NCBI GenBank assembly: GCA_043101605.1
Contig: JBICIG010000103.1
Span: forward strand, 1-48,900
Direction: 5' to 3'
Origin: JBICIG01 sp043101605
GTDB taxonomy: Bacteria > Planctomycetota > Phycisphaerae > Phycisphaerales > UBA1924
DNA: 48,900 bases
Shown here: positions 33,168 through 41,571 of the stretch, one piece after another
Layout: each line of letters begins with the position of its first letter
Numbering within the stretch: position 1 is the first letter of the stretch
The notes under the pieces: generated by a model
What the model saw: the letters and a program-made list of their open reading frames with translations, nothing else
Database searches by the model: none
What the model was told of the DNA's origin: nothing
Position numbers and translations under genes: made by a program

Positions 33168-34589
33168 ATGCAGCAGCCTCGGAATGCAACCCCGATCACG
33201 CGGGAGGAACCCCGACGCGGGCAACGGTCGCACCCGTGGGTGATGATTCTGGCAATCTGCGTGGCGTGGTTCTCGGGGGTTTCCCGGGCCGCCGCCCACC
33301 CCCAGGACGGCCCGCATGCGGATCTGCGCATCCGGATCGAGCCGGACGGCGTGCGATTCAGCATCGGGCTGAATCTCGCGTTTCTCGATGAAGCCGGGGC
33401 CCCGACACGCGAAGCGCTCAGCGAGGTCGGGCCGGGCGAGAAGGACCGGCTCGAGGCGTTCATCCGCGAGTTCCTCCGCCAGCGGGTGACGGTCGAGATC
33501 GACGGCATCGAGGTGCCGGGCAAGGTCGAATCGCTGGAACTCTGGACCGAGCCGGACGCGTCGATGGTCGCGCTTTATCCGCGGATGGGCCCGCGGGCGC
33601 TGATCCGGACTTCGGCGGTCGTGGTGTACCCGGCGTCGGGGCTGCCCGATGTCGTGCGCGCCACCTGGCCCGTCTACCCGCGGGATGAACTTGCTTTTCT
33701 GATGGAGGGGCTGACCGGCGCCGACGGCGGCCCGCCGCGGATGTTCATCGAGGCGCAGGTCCAGGCCGAGGGCGTGCTGACGATGATGCGATTCAGCGAG
33801 CCCGAGCCGACGATCGAGTGGCGGAGTTCGGCCGCGGGCGGCGGGATCCACTTCGAGGATGTGCCCGTGCCCCCCAGCGGAACGCTGGCCAGGACCGATT
33901 CGAGCGGCGGGGGGGTGGCGCTGGGGCTCGGGATCGTCGGGATCGCGCTCGGGGTGCTCGGGCTCGGAGGGATCGCGATGGGTCGGCACCGGGGGCTGTT
34001 CGCGGGCGTGGCGGTGCTGGGGATCGTCGGCGCCGCCGCGGCGTTCGTGATCCCTCGCAGCGCGGGCGAGGAGCCGGGCAGACCGGACGACTCGGGGCTG
34101 ACCGAGCAACAGATGTCGGTGGTCTTCGGGACGCTCCACCGAAACCTGTATCGTGCGTTTGACTACACCGATGATTCGGATGTGTACGACGCGCTGGAGC
34201 GATCGGTGTCGGGAGACCTTCTCGAATCGCTCTACGAGCAGATCTACCAATCGCTGATCGATGCCGAGCAGGACGGGATGCTGGGGGTGATCACCGCGGT
34301 GGACCCGATCGAGACGGAGATCCTGGGGCTCGAGACCGGTGGCCCGGGGCCGGGCTCGATGCGCTTCTCGCTCGAGCACACCTGGCGCGTCGCGGGCACG
34401 GTCTACCACTGGGGGCACTCGCACACCCGCATCAACGAGTACGACGCGGTCTACACCATCGCGGCGATCGGGGAGGCGTGGCGGATCGTCGACCAGGAGA
34501 TGCGATCGCAGCGGCGGATCGACCCCGGGGCGCCCGCCGGGCCGGTCGCGCCGACCGATGAGCCGGCGCCGCGACCGAGGGAACTGTGA
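33168..34589 (+). CDS. Membrane-anchored protein of unknown function, first gene of an ABC/zinc-type cassette
   Basis: The 473-aa protein starts at ATG 33168 (MQQPRNATPITREEPRRGQR). A signal or anchor helix (VMILAICVAWFSGVSRAAAH) precedes a His-containing mature start (AHPQDGPHADLRIRIEPDGV). A beta-rich exterior domain follows up to about 240, then two membrane helices (VALGLGIVGIALGVLGLGGI and a second to about 300), and a soluble C-terminal domain of about 160 residues (LTEQQMSVVFGTLHRNLYRA, YHWGHSHTRINEYDAVYTIA). No family is recognised with certainty. Its stop overlaps the start of the ABC ATPase by four bases (GTGA), so it is translationally coupled to the transporter genes. TAGGAT seven bases before the start could be a -10 box. 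Confidence 0.7.
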   Translation: MQQPRNATPITREEPRRGQRSHPWVMILAICVAWFSGVSRAAAHPQDGPHADLRIRIEPDGVRFSIGLNLAFLDEAGAPTREALSEVGPGEKDRLEAFIREFLRQRVTVEIDGIEVPGKVESLELWTEPDASMVALYPRMGPRALIRTSAVVVYPASGLPDVVRATWPVYPRDELAFLMEGLTGADGGPPRMFIEAQVQAEGVLTMMRFSEPEPTIEWRSSAAGGGIHFEDVPVPPSGTLARTDSSGGGVALGLGIVGIALGVLGLGGIAMGRHRGLFAGVAVLGIVGAAAAFVIPRSAGEEPGRPDDSGLTEQQMSVVFGTLHRNLYRAFDYTDDSDVYDALERSVSGDLLESLYEQIYQSLIDAEQDGMLGVITAVDPIETEILGLETGGPGPGSMRFSLEHTWRVAGTVYHWGHSHTRINEYDAVYTIAAIGEAWRIVDQEMRSQRRIDPGAPAGPVAPTDEPAPRPREL

Positions 34590-35329
34590 GCACGGACGCG
34601 AAGGCTCCGGGCGGCCCGCTGGTGCGCGCCCGCGGCGTGCGCTTCCGCTACGAGCCGGCGCGGGAGTCGTTCTCGCTGGCAATCGAGCGGTTCGAGTTGG
34701 CACGCGGCGAGCACACCGTCATCGTCGGGCCCAGCGGGTGCGGGAAGACGACGCTGCTGCGCCTGCTCACCGGCGTGATCACGCCCGGGGCGGGGGAGAT
34801 CGAGTTCGAGGGGCGATCGCTGGCGTCGGCGTCCGAGCGGACGCGGCGGGCGGTGCGGATCGCGCGGATCGGGATGGTCTTCCAGCACTTCGCGCTGCTC
34901 GACTATCTCTCGGCGCTCGACAACATCCTCCTGCCGTTCCGGCTTCACGGGGGGATCCGGCTGGACCGCGCGGCGCGGGCCCGGGCCGAGCAACTCGCCG
35001 ACCGCGCGGGGATCGCGCACACGCTGGCGCGCAAGCCCGCGAGGCTCAGCCAGGGCGAGCGGCAGCGGGTGGCGATCTGCCGGGCGCTGGTGACGCGTCC
35101 GGCGCTGGTCGTGTGCGACGAGCCGACGGGAAACCTCGATCCGACGCGGTCGCGCTCGATCATCGAACTGATCCTCGAGACCAGCGCCGGGAGCGACGCG
35201 ACGGTGCTGGCGGTGACACACGACCACGGGCTGCTCGATCGGTTTGCGCGGGTGGTGGAACTGCCGACGCTGGCGGGCGGCGACGCGGCGGGACCGGTCG
35301 GAGCGCACGCCGCGGGGGCGTCGTCATGA
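34586..35329 (+). CDS. ABC transporter ATP-binding protein, LolD/MacB type
   Basis: The 247-aa ATPase starts at GTG 34586 within a GTGA overlap with the upstream gene. Walker A is GPSGCGKTTLLRLLTGVITP, the Q-loop region MVFQHFALLDYLSALDNILL matches the LolD/MacB/FtsE subfamily, the signature is LSQGERQRVAICRAL, Walker B is ALVVCDEPTGNLDP and the H-loop is VLAVTHD. Members power mechanotransmission or lipoprotein-release complexes rather than classic uptake. It pairs with the FtsX-like permease that follows by an ATGA overlap. Confidence 0.9.
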   Translation: MSTDAKAPGGPLVRARGVRFRYEPARESFSLAIERFELARGEHTVIVGPSGCGKTTLLRLLTGVITPGAGEIEFEGRSLASASERTRRAVRIARIGMVFQHFALLDYLSALDNILLPFRLHGGIRLDRAARARAEQLADRAGIAHTLARKPARLSQGERQRVAICRALVTRPALVVCDEPTGNLDPTRSRSIIELILETSAGSDATVLAVTHDHGLLDRFARVVELPTLAGGDAAGPVGAHAAGASS

Positions 35330-36495
35330 CCGGGCTCGTGACGCTGGCGGTTCGGCATGCGGCGCACCACTGGGGGCGCACGGGCGTGCTCGCGGCGTGC
35401 CTGGCGATCCTGGTGTCGATCCCGGTCGCGAGCCGGTGGATCGGGAGCGCGTTCGAGGCGAACCTGCGGTCGCGGGCCGAGACGGTGCCGCTGGTCGTGG
35501 GAGCGAAGGGGAGCCGGTACGACCTGGTGTTCTCGGCGCTGGCGTTCCGCGCAACCGACCTGGCGCCGACGCCCATGCGTCTGTACGAGGAGATCCGCGA
35601 TCGGAAGGACGCCGAGGCGATCCCGCTGCACGCGCGTTTCACCGCTCGGGGCGTGGCGGTGCTGGGAACCTCCTTTGAGTACCTCGAGCGGCGCGGGCTG
35701 CGGGTCGAGGACGGACGGGCGTTCGCGCGGCTGGGCGAGGCGGTGCTCGGGAGCGGCGCGGCACGCCGGCTGGGCCTCGGGCCGGGCGACACGCTCATCT
35801 CCGATCAGCGCCGGTCGTACGACATCACCGCGCCTTCGTCGGTGGAACTGCGGATCGCGGGCGTGCTGGCGAAGTCCGGGACGCCCGACGACGACATCGC
35901 GATCGTCGATCTGGAAACGGCGTGGGTTCTCGAGGGGATCGCCCACGGGCACGACGACGCGAAGACGATCGAGCGGCCCGACCTGCTGATCGGGAAGTCC
36001 GACGAGCATGTGGCGCTCTCGGGCGCGGTGATCACCTACCAGGAAGTCACCGACCTGAACGCGGCGAGCTTCCACATTCACGGCTCGCGCGACGAACTGC
36101 CGCTGAGCGCGATCCTGGTCTACCCGCGCGACGACAAGGCACGCACGATCCTGTCGACGCAGGTGAACGCCAGCCCGGGGCACCAGGCGATCGTGCCGGT
36201 GCGGGTGGTCGACGACCTGATGGCGTTCGTGGTGCGGATCCAGTCGCTGCTCGACGGGCTCTCGCTGGTGCTCGGCGTGAGCACGCTGGCGCTGCTGGGG
36301 CTGATCGTGTGGCTGACGGCCCGTGCGAGGGAAGATGAGATCCGAACACTCCGCGAGATCGGGTGCAGCCGGGGGGCGGTCGCGGGGTTGTTCGTGATCG
36401 AGATCGGCGCAACGATGGTCGTCGGCGTCGCCGGCGGGATCGGGCTGGCGTGGCTGATCAAGCAGGCGGCGGGCGGGTTCCTGCCCTTCATGTAG
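35326..36495 (+). CDS. FtsX/MacB-like ABC transporter permease
   Basis: The 389-aa protein starts at ATG 35326 in an ATGA overlap with the ATPase. It has an N-terminal helix (VLAACLAILVSIPVASRWIG), a large extracytoplasmic domain (about 40-280, with GTSFEYLERRGLRVEDGRAF and IAGVLAKSGTPDDDIAIVDLETAW typical of MacB periplasmic domains), and C-terminal helices (LVLGVSTLALLGLIVWLTAR, VIEIGATMVVGVAGGIGLAW). The conserved REIGCSRGAVAGLF segment is the FtsX coupling helix. MacB-type permeases transmit ATP-driven movement to periplasmic partners. With only three or so obvious helices it is at the short end of the family. Confidence 0.85.
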   Translation: MTGLVTLAVRHAAHHWGRTGVLAACLAILVSIPVASRWIGSAFEANLRSRAETVPLVVGAKGSRYDLVFSALAFRATDLAPTPMRLYEEIRDRKDAEAIPLHARFTARGVAVLGTSFEYLERRGLRVEDGRAFARLGEAVLGSGAARRLGLGPGDTLISDQRRSYDITAPSSVELRIAGVLAKSGTPDDDIAIVDLETAWVLEGIAHGHDDAKTIERPDLLIGKSDEHVALSGAVITYQEVTDLNAASFHIHGSRDELPLSAILVYPRDDKARTILSTQVNASPGHQAIVPVRVVDDLMAFVVRIQSLLDGLSLVLGVSTLALLGLIVWLTARAREDEIRTLREIGCSRGAVAGLFVIEIGATMVVGVAGGIGLAWLIKQAAGGFLPFM

Positions 36496-36505
36496 GAGAA
36501 CAGTC

Positions 36506-37507
36506 ATGGGCGAGCGGCATCGGAACGGGGCGTGGAGCGCGGCGCGTGGGGCGGCGCTGGCGGTGGTGGTTGCGCTGGGGTCCGCGGCGTTGTCGGGGTG
36601 CTCGAAGTCGGACGAGCCCAAGAAGGCCGAGGACGCCGGCGGCGAGGTCGCGCGGCGGGTGATGGTCGCGTCGTACCCAACGCAGTACTTCGCCGAGCGC
36701 ATCGCGGGAGGATTGGTTCCCGTCGAGAACCCTGTGCCGGGCGACGCGGACCCGGCGACCTGGGAGCCCCCGGCCGAGGCAATCTCGGCGTATCAGTCGT
36801 CGGCGCTGGTGGTGCTCAACGGGGCGGGCTTCGAGGAGTGGGCCGAGCGGGCGCCGCTGCCCCGCTCGCGCGTGATCGAGTCGGCGAGCGCCTTCTCGGA
36901 CGAATGGATCGAGATCGACGAGGGCGTGACGCACTCGCACGGGACGCAGGGCGAGCACACGCACACGGGCACCGACGGGCACACCTGGCTGGACCCGATC
37001 AACGCGATCGCCCAGAGCGCCGAGATCGCCGAGGCGATGAGCGCCGCGTTCCCCGAGCACGCCGGGGCGTTCGCGGAGAACCAGGCGGCGTTGGCGCGTG
37101 ATCTGCGCGCGCTCGACGCGTCTCTGCGCGAGGTGAGCGAACAGTTGGAAGGTTGGGGGCTGGTGGCGAACCACCCGGCGTACAACTACCTCGCGCGGCG
37201 GTATGGGTGGGAGATCAGCAATCTCGATGTGTCGCCGGAGCATGACGATCCGGGGCAGGTCGCGGCGACGGCGGCGGTCTACCTGGTCGCCGACGGGGGC
37301 GAGGTGGCGCGGGCGATCATGCTGTGGGAATCCGAGCCGACCGAGGCGATCCAGGCCGAACTCCGCAAGCCGTCGTGGAACATCGAGCCGGTGGTCTTCT
37401 CGCCGACCGAGACCAAGCCCGAGCAGGGGGACTACCTCGACGCCATGAGGGCGAATGTGGAACGCCTGCGGGCGGTGGTCGGCCCAGGAGCCGGCGGCGG
37501 GGACTGA
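36506..37507 (+). CDS. ZnuA-like metal-binding lipoprotein
   Basis: The 333-aa protein starts at ATG 36506 (MGERHRNGAWSAARGAALAV), ten bases after the permease. The lipobox LSGC at about residues 31-34 indicates a lipoprotein. It is a cluster A-I solute-binding protein: VMVASYPTQYFAERIAGG, the His-rich loop THSHGTQGEHTHTGTDGH at about 143-160, HTWLDPINAIAQSAEI, VANHPAYNYLARRYGWEI and HDDPGQVAAT. Metal ligands of ZnuA/AdcA (His in the first site is less clear, then DGHTWLD, ANHPAYN and the C-terminal acidic region) are largely recognisable, so zinc or manganese is the likely ligand. ZnuA normally pairs with a ZnuB-type permease; here an FtsX-like one is used. Confidence 0.85.
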   Translation: MGERHRNGAWSAARGAALAVVVALGSAALSGCSKSDEPKKAEDAGGEVARRVMVASYPTQYFAERIAGGLVPVENPVPGDADPATWEPPAEAISAYQSSALVVLNGAGFEEWAERAPLPRSRVIESASAFSDEWIEIDEGVTHSHGTQGEHTHTGTDGHTWLDPINAIAQSAEIAEAMSAAFPEHAGAFAENQAALARDLRALDASLREVSEQLEGWGLVANHPAYNYLARRYGWEISNLDVSPEHDDPGQVAATAAVYLVADGGEVARAIMLWESEPTEAIQAELRKPSWNIEPVVFSPTETKPEQGDYLDAMRANVERLRAVVGPGAGGGD

Positions 37508-37530
37508 TCGGCGCGCACGGACGGGGCATG

Positions 37531-37546
37531 TGTTCCACGTGGAACA
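37531..37546. promoter_or_regulatory. parS: parS site
   Basis: TGTTCCACGTGGAACA is a perfect 16-bp palindrome, matching the well-known ParB-binding parS sequence of GC-rich bacteria. It lies in a 208-base gap between converging genes, 12.7 kb from the dnaA start codon. It also contains one of only two ACGT tetranucleotides seen in the core region. Confidence 0.8.
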
Positions 37547-37715
37547 TGTTTGCGGGGTGTGTGCGCGCGGGGCGGTCGGTTCGTGGCCTTCGCTTCGCTC
37601 AGACCACGGCACCGGTGACTGATTCGGACCACGCCAACGGGCACACGACTTGGACCACGGGACCGGTCGCGGATCCGGGCTCCGGCGATGATCCAGGGCT
37701 CTGCGGGCGCGGGGG

Positions 37716-38261
37716 TCAGGCTTCGCGGGCCTTGTCCATGAGTTCCTCGAGGCGGGCGATGGCGCGGCGGGCCTCGGGGTGGTGCTCGGCGTCGGGGGTC
37801 GCCAGGGCGATGGCGCGGGCGCACTTGGCGAGCGACTTGGAGGTCTTGAAGCGCGACGCCATCGCGTCGGAGAGGTTGTCGTACTGGTCGGCGAGTTTGA
37901 CCAGGCGGGCGCGCCAGTCGGCCTCGGCGAGGCGGTTGTCGTACTCCGGTTCACGGATGCGCTCGGGGAGCAGCATGTTCTTGGTGAGGGCGGCGACGAT
38001 GTCGGCGATCTCGACGCCGAAGTGCTTCTCGATGTCGTCGTAGTCGTGCCCGGTGTCCTCGATGACATCGTGGAGGAGGGCGGCGGCGATCGCGACGGCG
38101 TCGTCGCAGGCGAAGGTGTGGCGGACGGTCATCGCGACGCGGAAGGGGTGGGCGGAGTAGGGGGTGACGCCGTCCTTGCGGATGACATGCTGGTGGGCGC
38201 GAGCGGCGAAGGAGGCGGCTCGCTGCCAGAGGTCGTCGTGGTCGCCGGAGCGCTCGGTCAT
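37716..38261 (-). CDS. HD-domain guanosine polyphosphate 3'-pyrophosphohydrolase-like protein
   Basis: The 181-aa protein resembles the hydrolase half of RelA/SpoT and stand-alone small alarmone hydrolases (MESH1 type). Features: AASFAARAHQHVIRKDGVTPYSAHPFRVA, the HD motif ALLHDVIEDTGHDYDDIEKHFG, ALTKNMLLPERIREPEY and RLVKLADQYDNLSD. All expected metal ligands (two early His, His-Asp, late Asp) appear present. There is no synthetase, TGS or ACT domain. It probably hydrolyses (p)ppGpp or a related nucleotide. It starts at ATG 38261 and is the only gene on this strand between the zinc cassette and the flavoprotein. Confidence 0.85.
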   Translation of the reverse strand: MTERSGDHDDLWQRAASFAARAHQHVIRKDGVTPYSAHPFRVAMTVRHTFACDDAVAIAAALLHDVIEDTGHDYDDIEKHFGVEIADIVAALTKNMLLPERIREPEYDNRLAEADWRARLVKLADQYDNLSDAMASRFKTSKSLAKCARAIALATPDAEHHPEARRAIARLEELMDKAREA

Positions 38262-38360
38262 GTGGGGGGGTCCTTTCTCGCCCGGGGGGCGATGGGTGAA
38301 TCTACCCCCGCGCTACGCCGCGGGGCGGGCGCGGGGTCGGGGTGGCGCGGATAATCGCAG

Positions 38361-39662
38361 ATGGAGCGCACGGAACAGGGCATCGAGCGGGTCGACCTGG
38401 CGGTCGTCGGGATGGGGGCGGCGGGGCTGATGGCGTCGATCTGCGCCGGGCGTGCGGCACACGCCGGGGCGGGGCGGGAGGCGGCCGGGTTCGGGAAGCC
38501 GCTGCGGATCGTGGGGTTCGACGGGGCGAAGAAGATCGGGATCAAGATCCTGGTGGCGGGGGGTGGGAGGTGCAATGTCACGCACCACGCGGTGACCGAG
38601 CAGGCGTACGCCGGCGGGCCGAGGCGGGCGATCCGGTCGGTGCTGCAGCGGTTCGGGGTTGAGCGGACGGTGGAGTTCTTCGCCGAACTTGGCGTGGAGC
38701 TCAAGCGGGAAGAGACCGGCAAGCTGTTCCCGGTCACCGATGATGCGCACACGGTGCTGAACGCGCTGCTGCGGGCGGCGAGGGACGCGGGAGTCGAGAT
38801 CCGGCATCCGGACCGGGTGCACGCGATCGAGCGCACGGATCACGGGTTTGTCGTGCGGAGCGAGCACGGGGCGGTGTCGGCGCGGCGGGTGATTCTGTCG
38901 ACGGGGGGGAGGGCGCTGCCGCGGTCGGGGTCGGACGGCGGGGGGTACGCGCTCGCCGAGGCGCTCGGGCATTCGATGACCGAGCATGTGGTGCCGGCGC
39001 TGGTGCCGCTGGTGCTGGATGCGGCGAGCCCGCTGCGCGGGTTGGCGGGGATCACGGTGGACGCGGCGATCGAACTGCGATCGGGGACGGGCAAGCGGCT
39101 GGAGCGGTTCGAGAACTCGATGCTGTGCGCGCACTTCGGGTTGTCCGGGCCGGCGGCGATGGACATCAGCCGATACTGGACGATGGCGCGGTTCGAGGAT
39201 GCGGGAGCGCACCTGGTGGTGAACTGGTTGCCCCGGGTCGAACGCGAGGCGGCGGATCGGGAGTTGCAGGGTCTCGGGAAGCGATCGGTCGGGCGGTGGT
39301 TGAAGGAATTGCTGCCCGAGCGGCTGGCCGAGGCGGTGTGCCAGATCGCGGGGATCGAGCCCGGCACGCCGGGGGCGGAACTGACGCGGGAGTCGCGGCG
39401 GGGGCTGCTGTCGGCGATGTTCGAGATGCCGCTGCCGGTGGTGGGGGACCGAGGGTTCACGCACGCGGAGGTGACGGCGGGCGGCGTGCCGCTGAGCGAG
39501 ATCACGCTGTCGACGATGGCGTCGAAGCGGTGCGCCGGGCTGCACCTGTGCGGCGAGATCTGCGATGTGGACGGGAGGATCGGGGGGTTCAATTTTCAGT
39601 GGGCGTGGGCGAGCGGGTTTGTGGCGGGGACGGCGGCGGCGCTGGCGGCCGGCGACGGCTGA
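38361..39662 (+). CDS. BaiN/HI0933-type NAD(P)/FAD-dependent oxidoreductase
   Basis: The 433-aa flavoprotein starts at ATG 38361. The FAD-binding segment DLAVVGMGAAGLMASICAGR is followed by a linker, then the family signature GIKILVAGGGRCNVTHH, FAELGVELKREETGKLFPVTDDAHTVLNAL, VILSTGGRALPRSGSDGGGYALAEALGH, CAHFGLSGPAAMDISRYW and GEICDVDGRIGGFNFQWAWASGFVAG. Members are widespread and mostly uncharacterised; BaiN from gut clostridia reduces bile acid intermediates. Its partner and substrate cannot be read here. A segment after the nucleotide fold (AAHAGAGREAAGFGKP) is a slightly long loop. Confidence 0.88.
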   Translation: MERTEQGIERVDLAVVGMGAAGLMASICAGRAAHAGAGREAAGFGKPLRIVGFDGAKKIGIKILVAGGGRCNVTHHAVTEQAYAGGPRRAIRSVLQRFGVERTVEFFAELGVELKREETGKLFPVTDDAHTVLNALLRAARDAGVEIRHPDRVHAIERTDHGFVVRSEHGAVSARRVILSTGGRALPRSGSDGGGYALAEALGHSMTEHVVPALVPLVLDAASPLRGLAGITVDAAIELRSGTGKRLERFENSMLCAHFGLSGPAAMDISRYWTMARFEDAGAHLVVNWLPRVEREAADRELQGLGKRSVGRWLKELLPERLAEAVCQIAGIEPGTPGAELTRESRRGLLSAMFEMPLPVVGDRGFTHAEVTAGGVPLSEITLSTMASKRCAGLHLCGEICDVDGRIGGFNFQWAWASGFVAGTAAALAAGDG

Positions 39663-39695
39663 ACTCGATGCCGGTCGCGTGTGTGCGAGGAGGGC

Positions 39696-40766
39696 TCAGC
39701 CCTGTTCGCGTGGGGCGACGACGACGCGGCGCTGGAGGTCCGGGACCCAGGTGCCGCCGGGCTCTTCGACGGTGATGGCGAAGAGGGCGACGCGGCCGAC
39801 ATCGATGCCGGGCTCGATGGGGACGATGACCTCGCCTTCGGCGGAGGCGTTGAAGACGCCGCCGGAGACTTTCTGTTCCATGCCTCGTTCGTCGATGACC
39901 CAGACCTGGTACTGCTCGATGTTGGGATCGTTGACATCGAGCCCGACGAATCGGAGGTAGCCGGTCTGGAGGTCGTCGTTCCAGATGACATCGCCGGTGA
40001 CATCGCGCTGCTCGGCCGGGGCGTCGGGGAGATCGAAGGGGGACCAGGCGAGGCGGACGGTGCCGGGGACCTCGAGGAGCTTGCGGCGGTTGGCGGCGAG
40101 TTCGGCGGGGTCGGCCGGCTGTTCGTAGCGGGCGATCGCGAGTTGTGCGAGTTCGAGGTCTGAGGTCGCGGTAGCGAGTTGCTGGGCGAGGTCGATGTTG
40201 CTCTGGCGCGCGTCGGCGAGTTGGCGCTCGGTTTCGGTGAGCGAGCGGCCGCTCTCGGCGAGTTCGGTGCGGAGGCGTTCGGCGCTGGCGCGGGCGGTGC
40301 GGATGGTCTGGGCGTTCTGCTCGACCTGCTGTTCGAGGGTGGCGATGCGTTCGCGGGAATCGGCGAGGTCGCGCCGGCCGTTGACGGCGGTGATGATGAG
40401 TACGGCGACGGAGGCGAGGGCGATGGTCGCGGCGATGCCGGCGACCCACCAGCGCGGGGCGGCGGGCGTGGCGGCGGCGATCGGGCGGGGGTTCGGGTTC
40501 TTTGCGATGCCGGCGCCGATGGCGATGAGGCGTTGGCGGAGCGCCGCGGGGAGATCACCCTCGGACTCGTTGTCGAGCGCGGGGAGGAGGTCGGCGATGG
40601 TGAGCGCGACGGCGTCGCGGCCGCCCGACTGTTCGAGGAGTGTGTCGAGTTCGGTGCGATCCTCGGGGGAGAGGGCGCCGAACTGTTCGTCTGCGAGGAG
40701 TTCGAGGAGGCGGCGGCGGGCATCGGGATGGAGGGCGTCGCCGACGCCCGGGCGGTGGGAGTTCAT
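39696..40766 (-). CDS. Anti-sigma factor, RskA-like
   Basis: The 356-aa protein starts at ATG 40766, in an ATGA overlap with the sigma factor upstream. The N-terminal cytoplasmic part (about 1-105) presumably binds sigma. One membrane helix lies at about 108-130 (WWVAGIAATIALASVAVLII), then a long coiled coil (about 133-200, SRERIATLEQQVEQNAQTIR). The C-terminal extracytoplasmic domain resembles RskA/anti-sigma-K: QYQVWVIDERGMEQKVSGG, VALFAITVEEPGGTWVP. Release of sigma by regulated proteolysis or redox signalling is typical; the signal is unknown. Confidence 0.85.
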   Translation of the reverse strand: MNSHRPGVGDALHPDARRRLLELLADEQFGALSPEDRTELDTLLEQSGGRDAVALTIADLLPALDNESEGDLPAALRQRLIAIGAGIAKNPNPRPIAAATPAAPRWWVAGIAATIALASVAVLIITAVNGRRDLADSRERIATLEQQVEQNAQTIRTARASAERLRTELAESGRSLTETERQLADARQSNIDLAQQLATATSDLELAQLAIARYEQPADPAELAANRRKLLEVPGTVRLAWSPFDLPDAPAEQRDVTGDVIWNDDLQTGYLRFVGLDVNDPNIEQYQVWVIDERGMEQKVSGGVFNASAEGEVIVPIEPGIDVGRVALFAITVEEPGGTWVPDLQRRVVVAPREQG

Positions 40767-41404
40767 GACTTCACCCCCACGCGACCGGAGAGATGGGCGC
40801 CCGCTTCGCAGAGCCGGATCATGGCGCGGCGGAGGCGGGACTTGACGGTGCCGAGGGGGGCCGAGGTGATCTCGCTGATCTGCTGATGCGTCATGCCTTG
40901 GTGCACCGCGAGCCAGAGGGCGTGTCTTTCGTCGTCGGGAAGCTGGTTGAATTCGCGGCTGACTTCCTCGGTCGAGTCGCCGTGGATGTTATGGGCGTTG
41001 GCGGTGCATTCGGGCGTCGAGTTGTCGGCGATCTTCTTGAGGTGACGGCGGCGCGTGGTGAGGCGCCGCTGGTGATCGGTGAGTCGGTTGCGGGCGATGG
41101 CGGCGATGAAGGCGGCTTCGCTGCCTCGATCTGGGTCGAAGCGGTGGGCGTTCATCCAGAGGGTGATGAAGACCTCCTGCACGGCGTCGTCGACTTCGGA
41201 TGGAGCGTGGTCGAGGTAGCGTCGTGCCATGCGCCAGATGAGCCCGCCGTAGGCATCGACGCACTCAACGACGGCGTCGTGCTGGCCGGCCGCGACTCGT
41301 TGAAGGATGGAGGTCAAAGAGGGCCTCTCTGTGGAGGGCTGCGGGCGGCTCCCCCCGCCGGGGCGGCGATGTTGGTGTGCGTCGCTGGTCCCGCGCCGCA
41401 TCAT
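40763..41404 (-). CDS. ECF-type RNA polymerase sigma factor
   Basis: The protein is 213 aa if it starts at ATG 41404 (MMRRGTSDAHQH); a TTG at about 41318 (LTSILQRVAAGQ) preceded by AGAGAGG would give about 184 aa and remove a non-conserved start. Region 2 (VDAYGGLIWRMARRYLDH, EVDDAVQEVFITLWMNAHRF) and region 4 (LPDDERHALWLAVHQGMTHQQISEITSAPLGTVKSR) are clear. It overlaps the anti-sigma gene by four bases, the classic coupled pair. Divergent genes at 41572 and 42545 encode secreted proteins and are reasonable target candidates. Confidence 0.9.
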   Translation of the reverse strand: MMRRGTSDAHQHRRPGGGSRPQPSTERPSLTSILQRVAAGQHDAVVECVDAYGGLIWRMARRYLDHAPSEVDDAVQEVFITLWMNAHRFDPDRGSEAAFIAAIARNRLTDHQRRLTTRRRHLKKIADNSTPECTANAHNIHGDSTEEVSREFNQLPDDERHALWLAVHQGMTHQQISEITSAPLGTVKSRLRRAMIRLCEAGAHLSGRVGVKS

Positions 41405-41571
41405 ACAGGGAGGTCCTGAGAAATTCGCGGCGTGTCAAAAACGGTTTCGGGTTGAGATCCGAACTTGGCGCGACCTGGGGACGCCCCTCGTGGGGGCGTG
41501 ACGGCCGGCGGGAACTCCGCGGCCGCGGGGTATTCCCGTGTCCAAAAAAAGAGAGAAGGAAGGAAGAGACC

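Noticed and set aside
37560..37700. Short ggaccacg-type repetitions before the HD gene
   Set aside because: Three loose copies without regular spacing or dyad; probably chance in GC-rich sequence.
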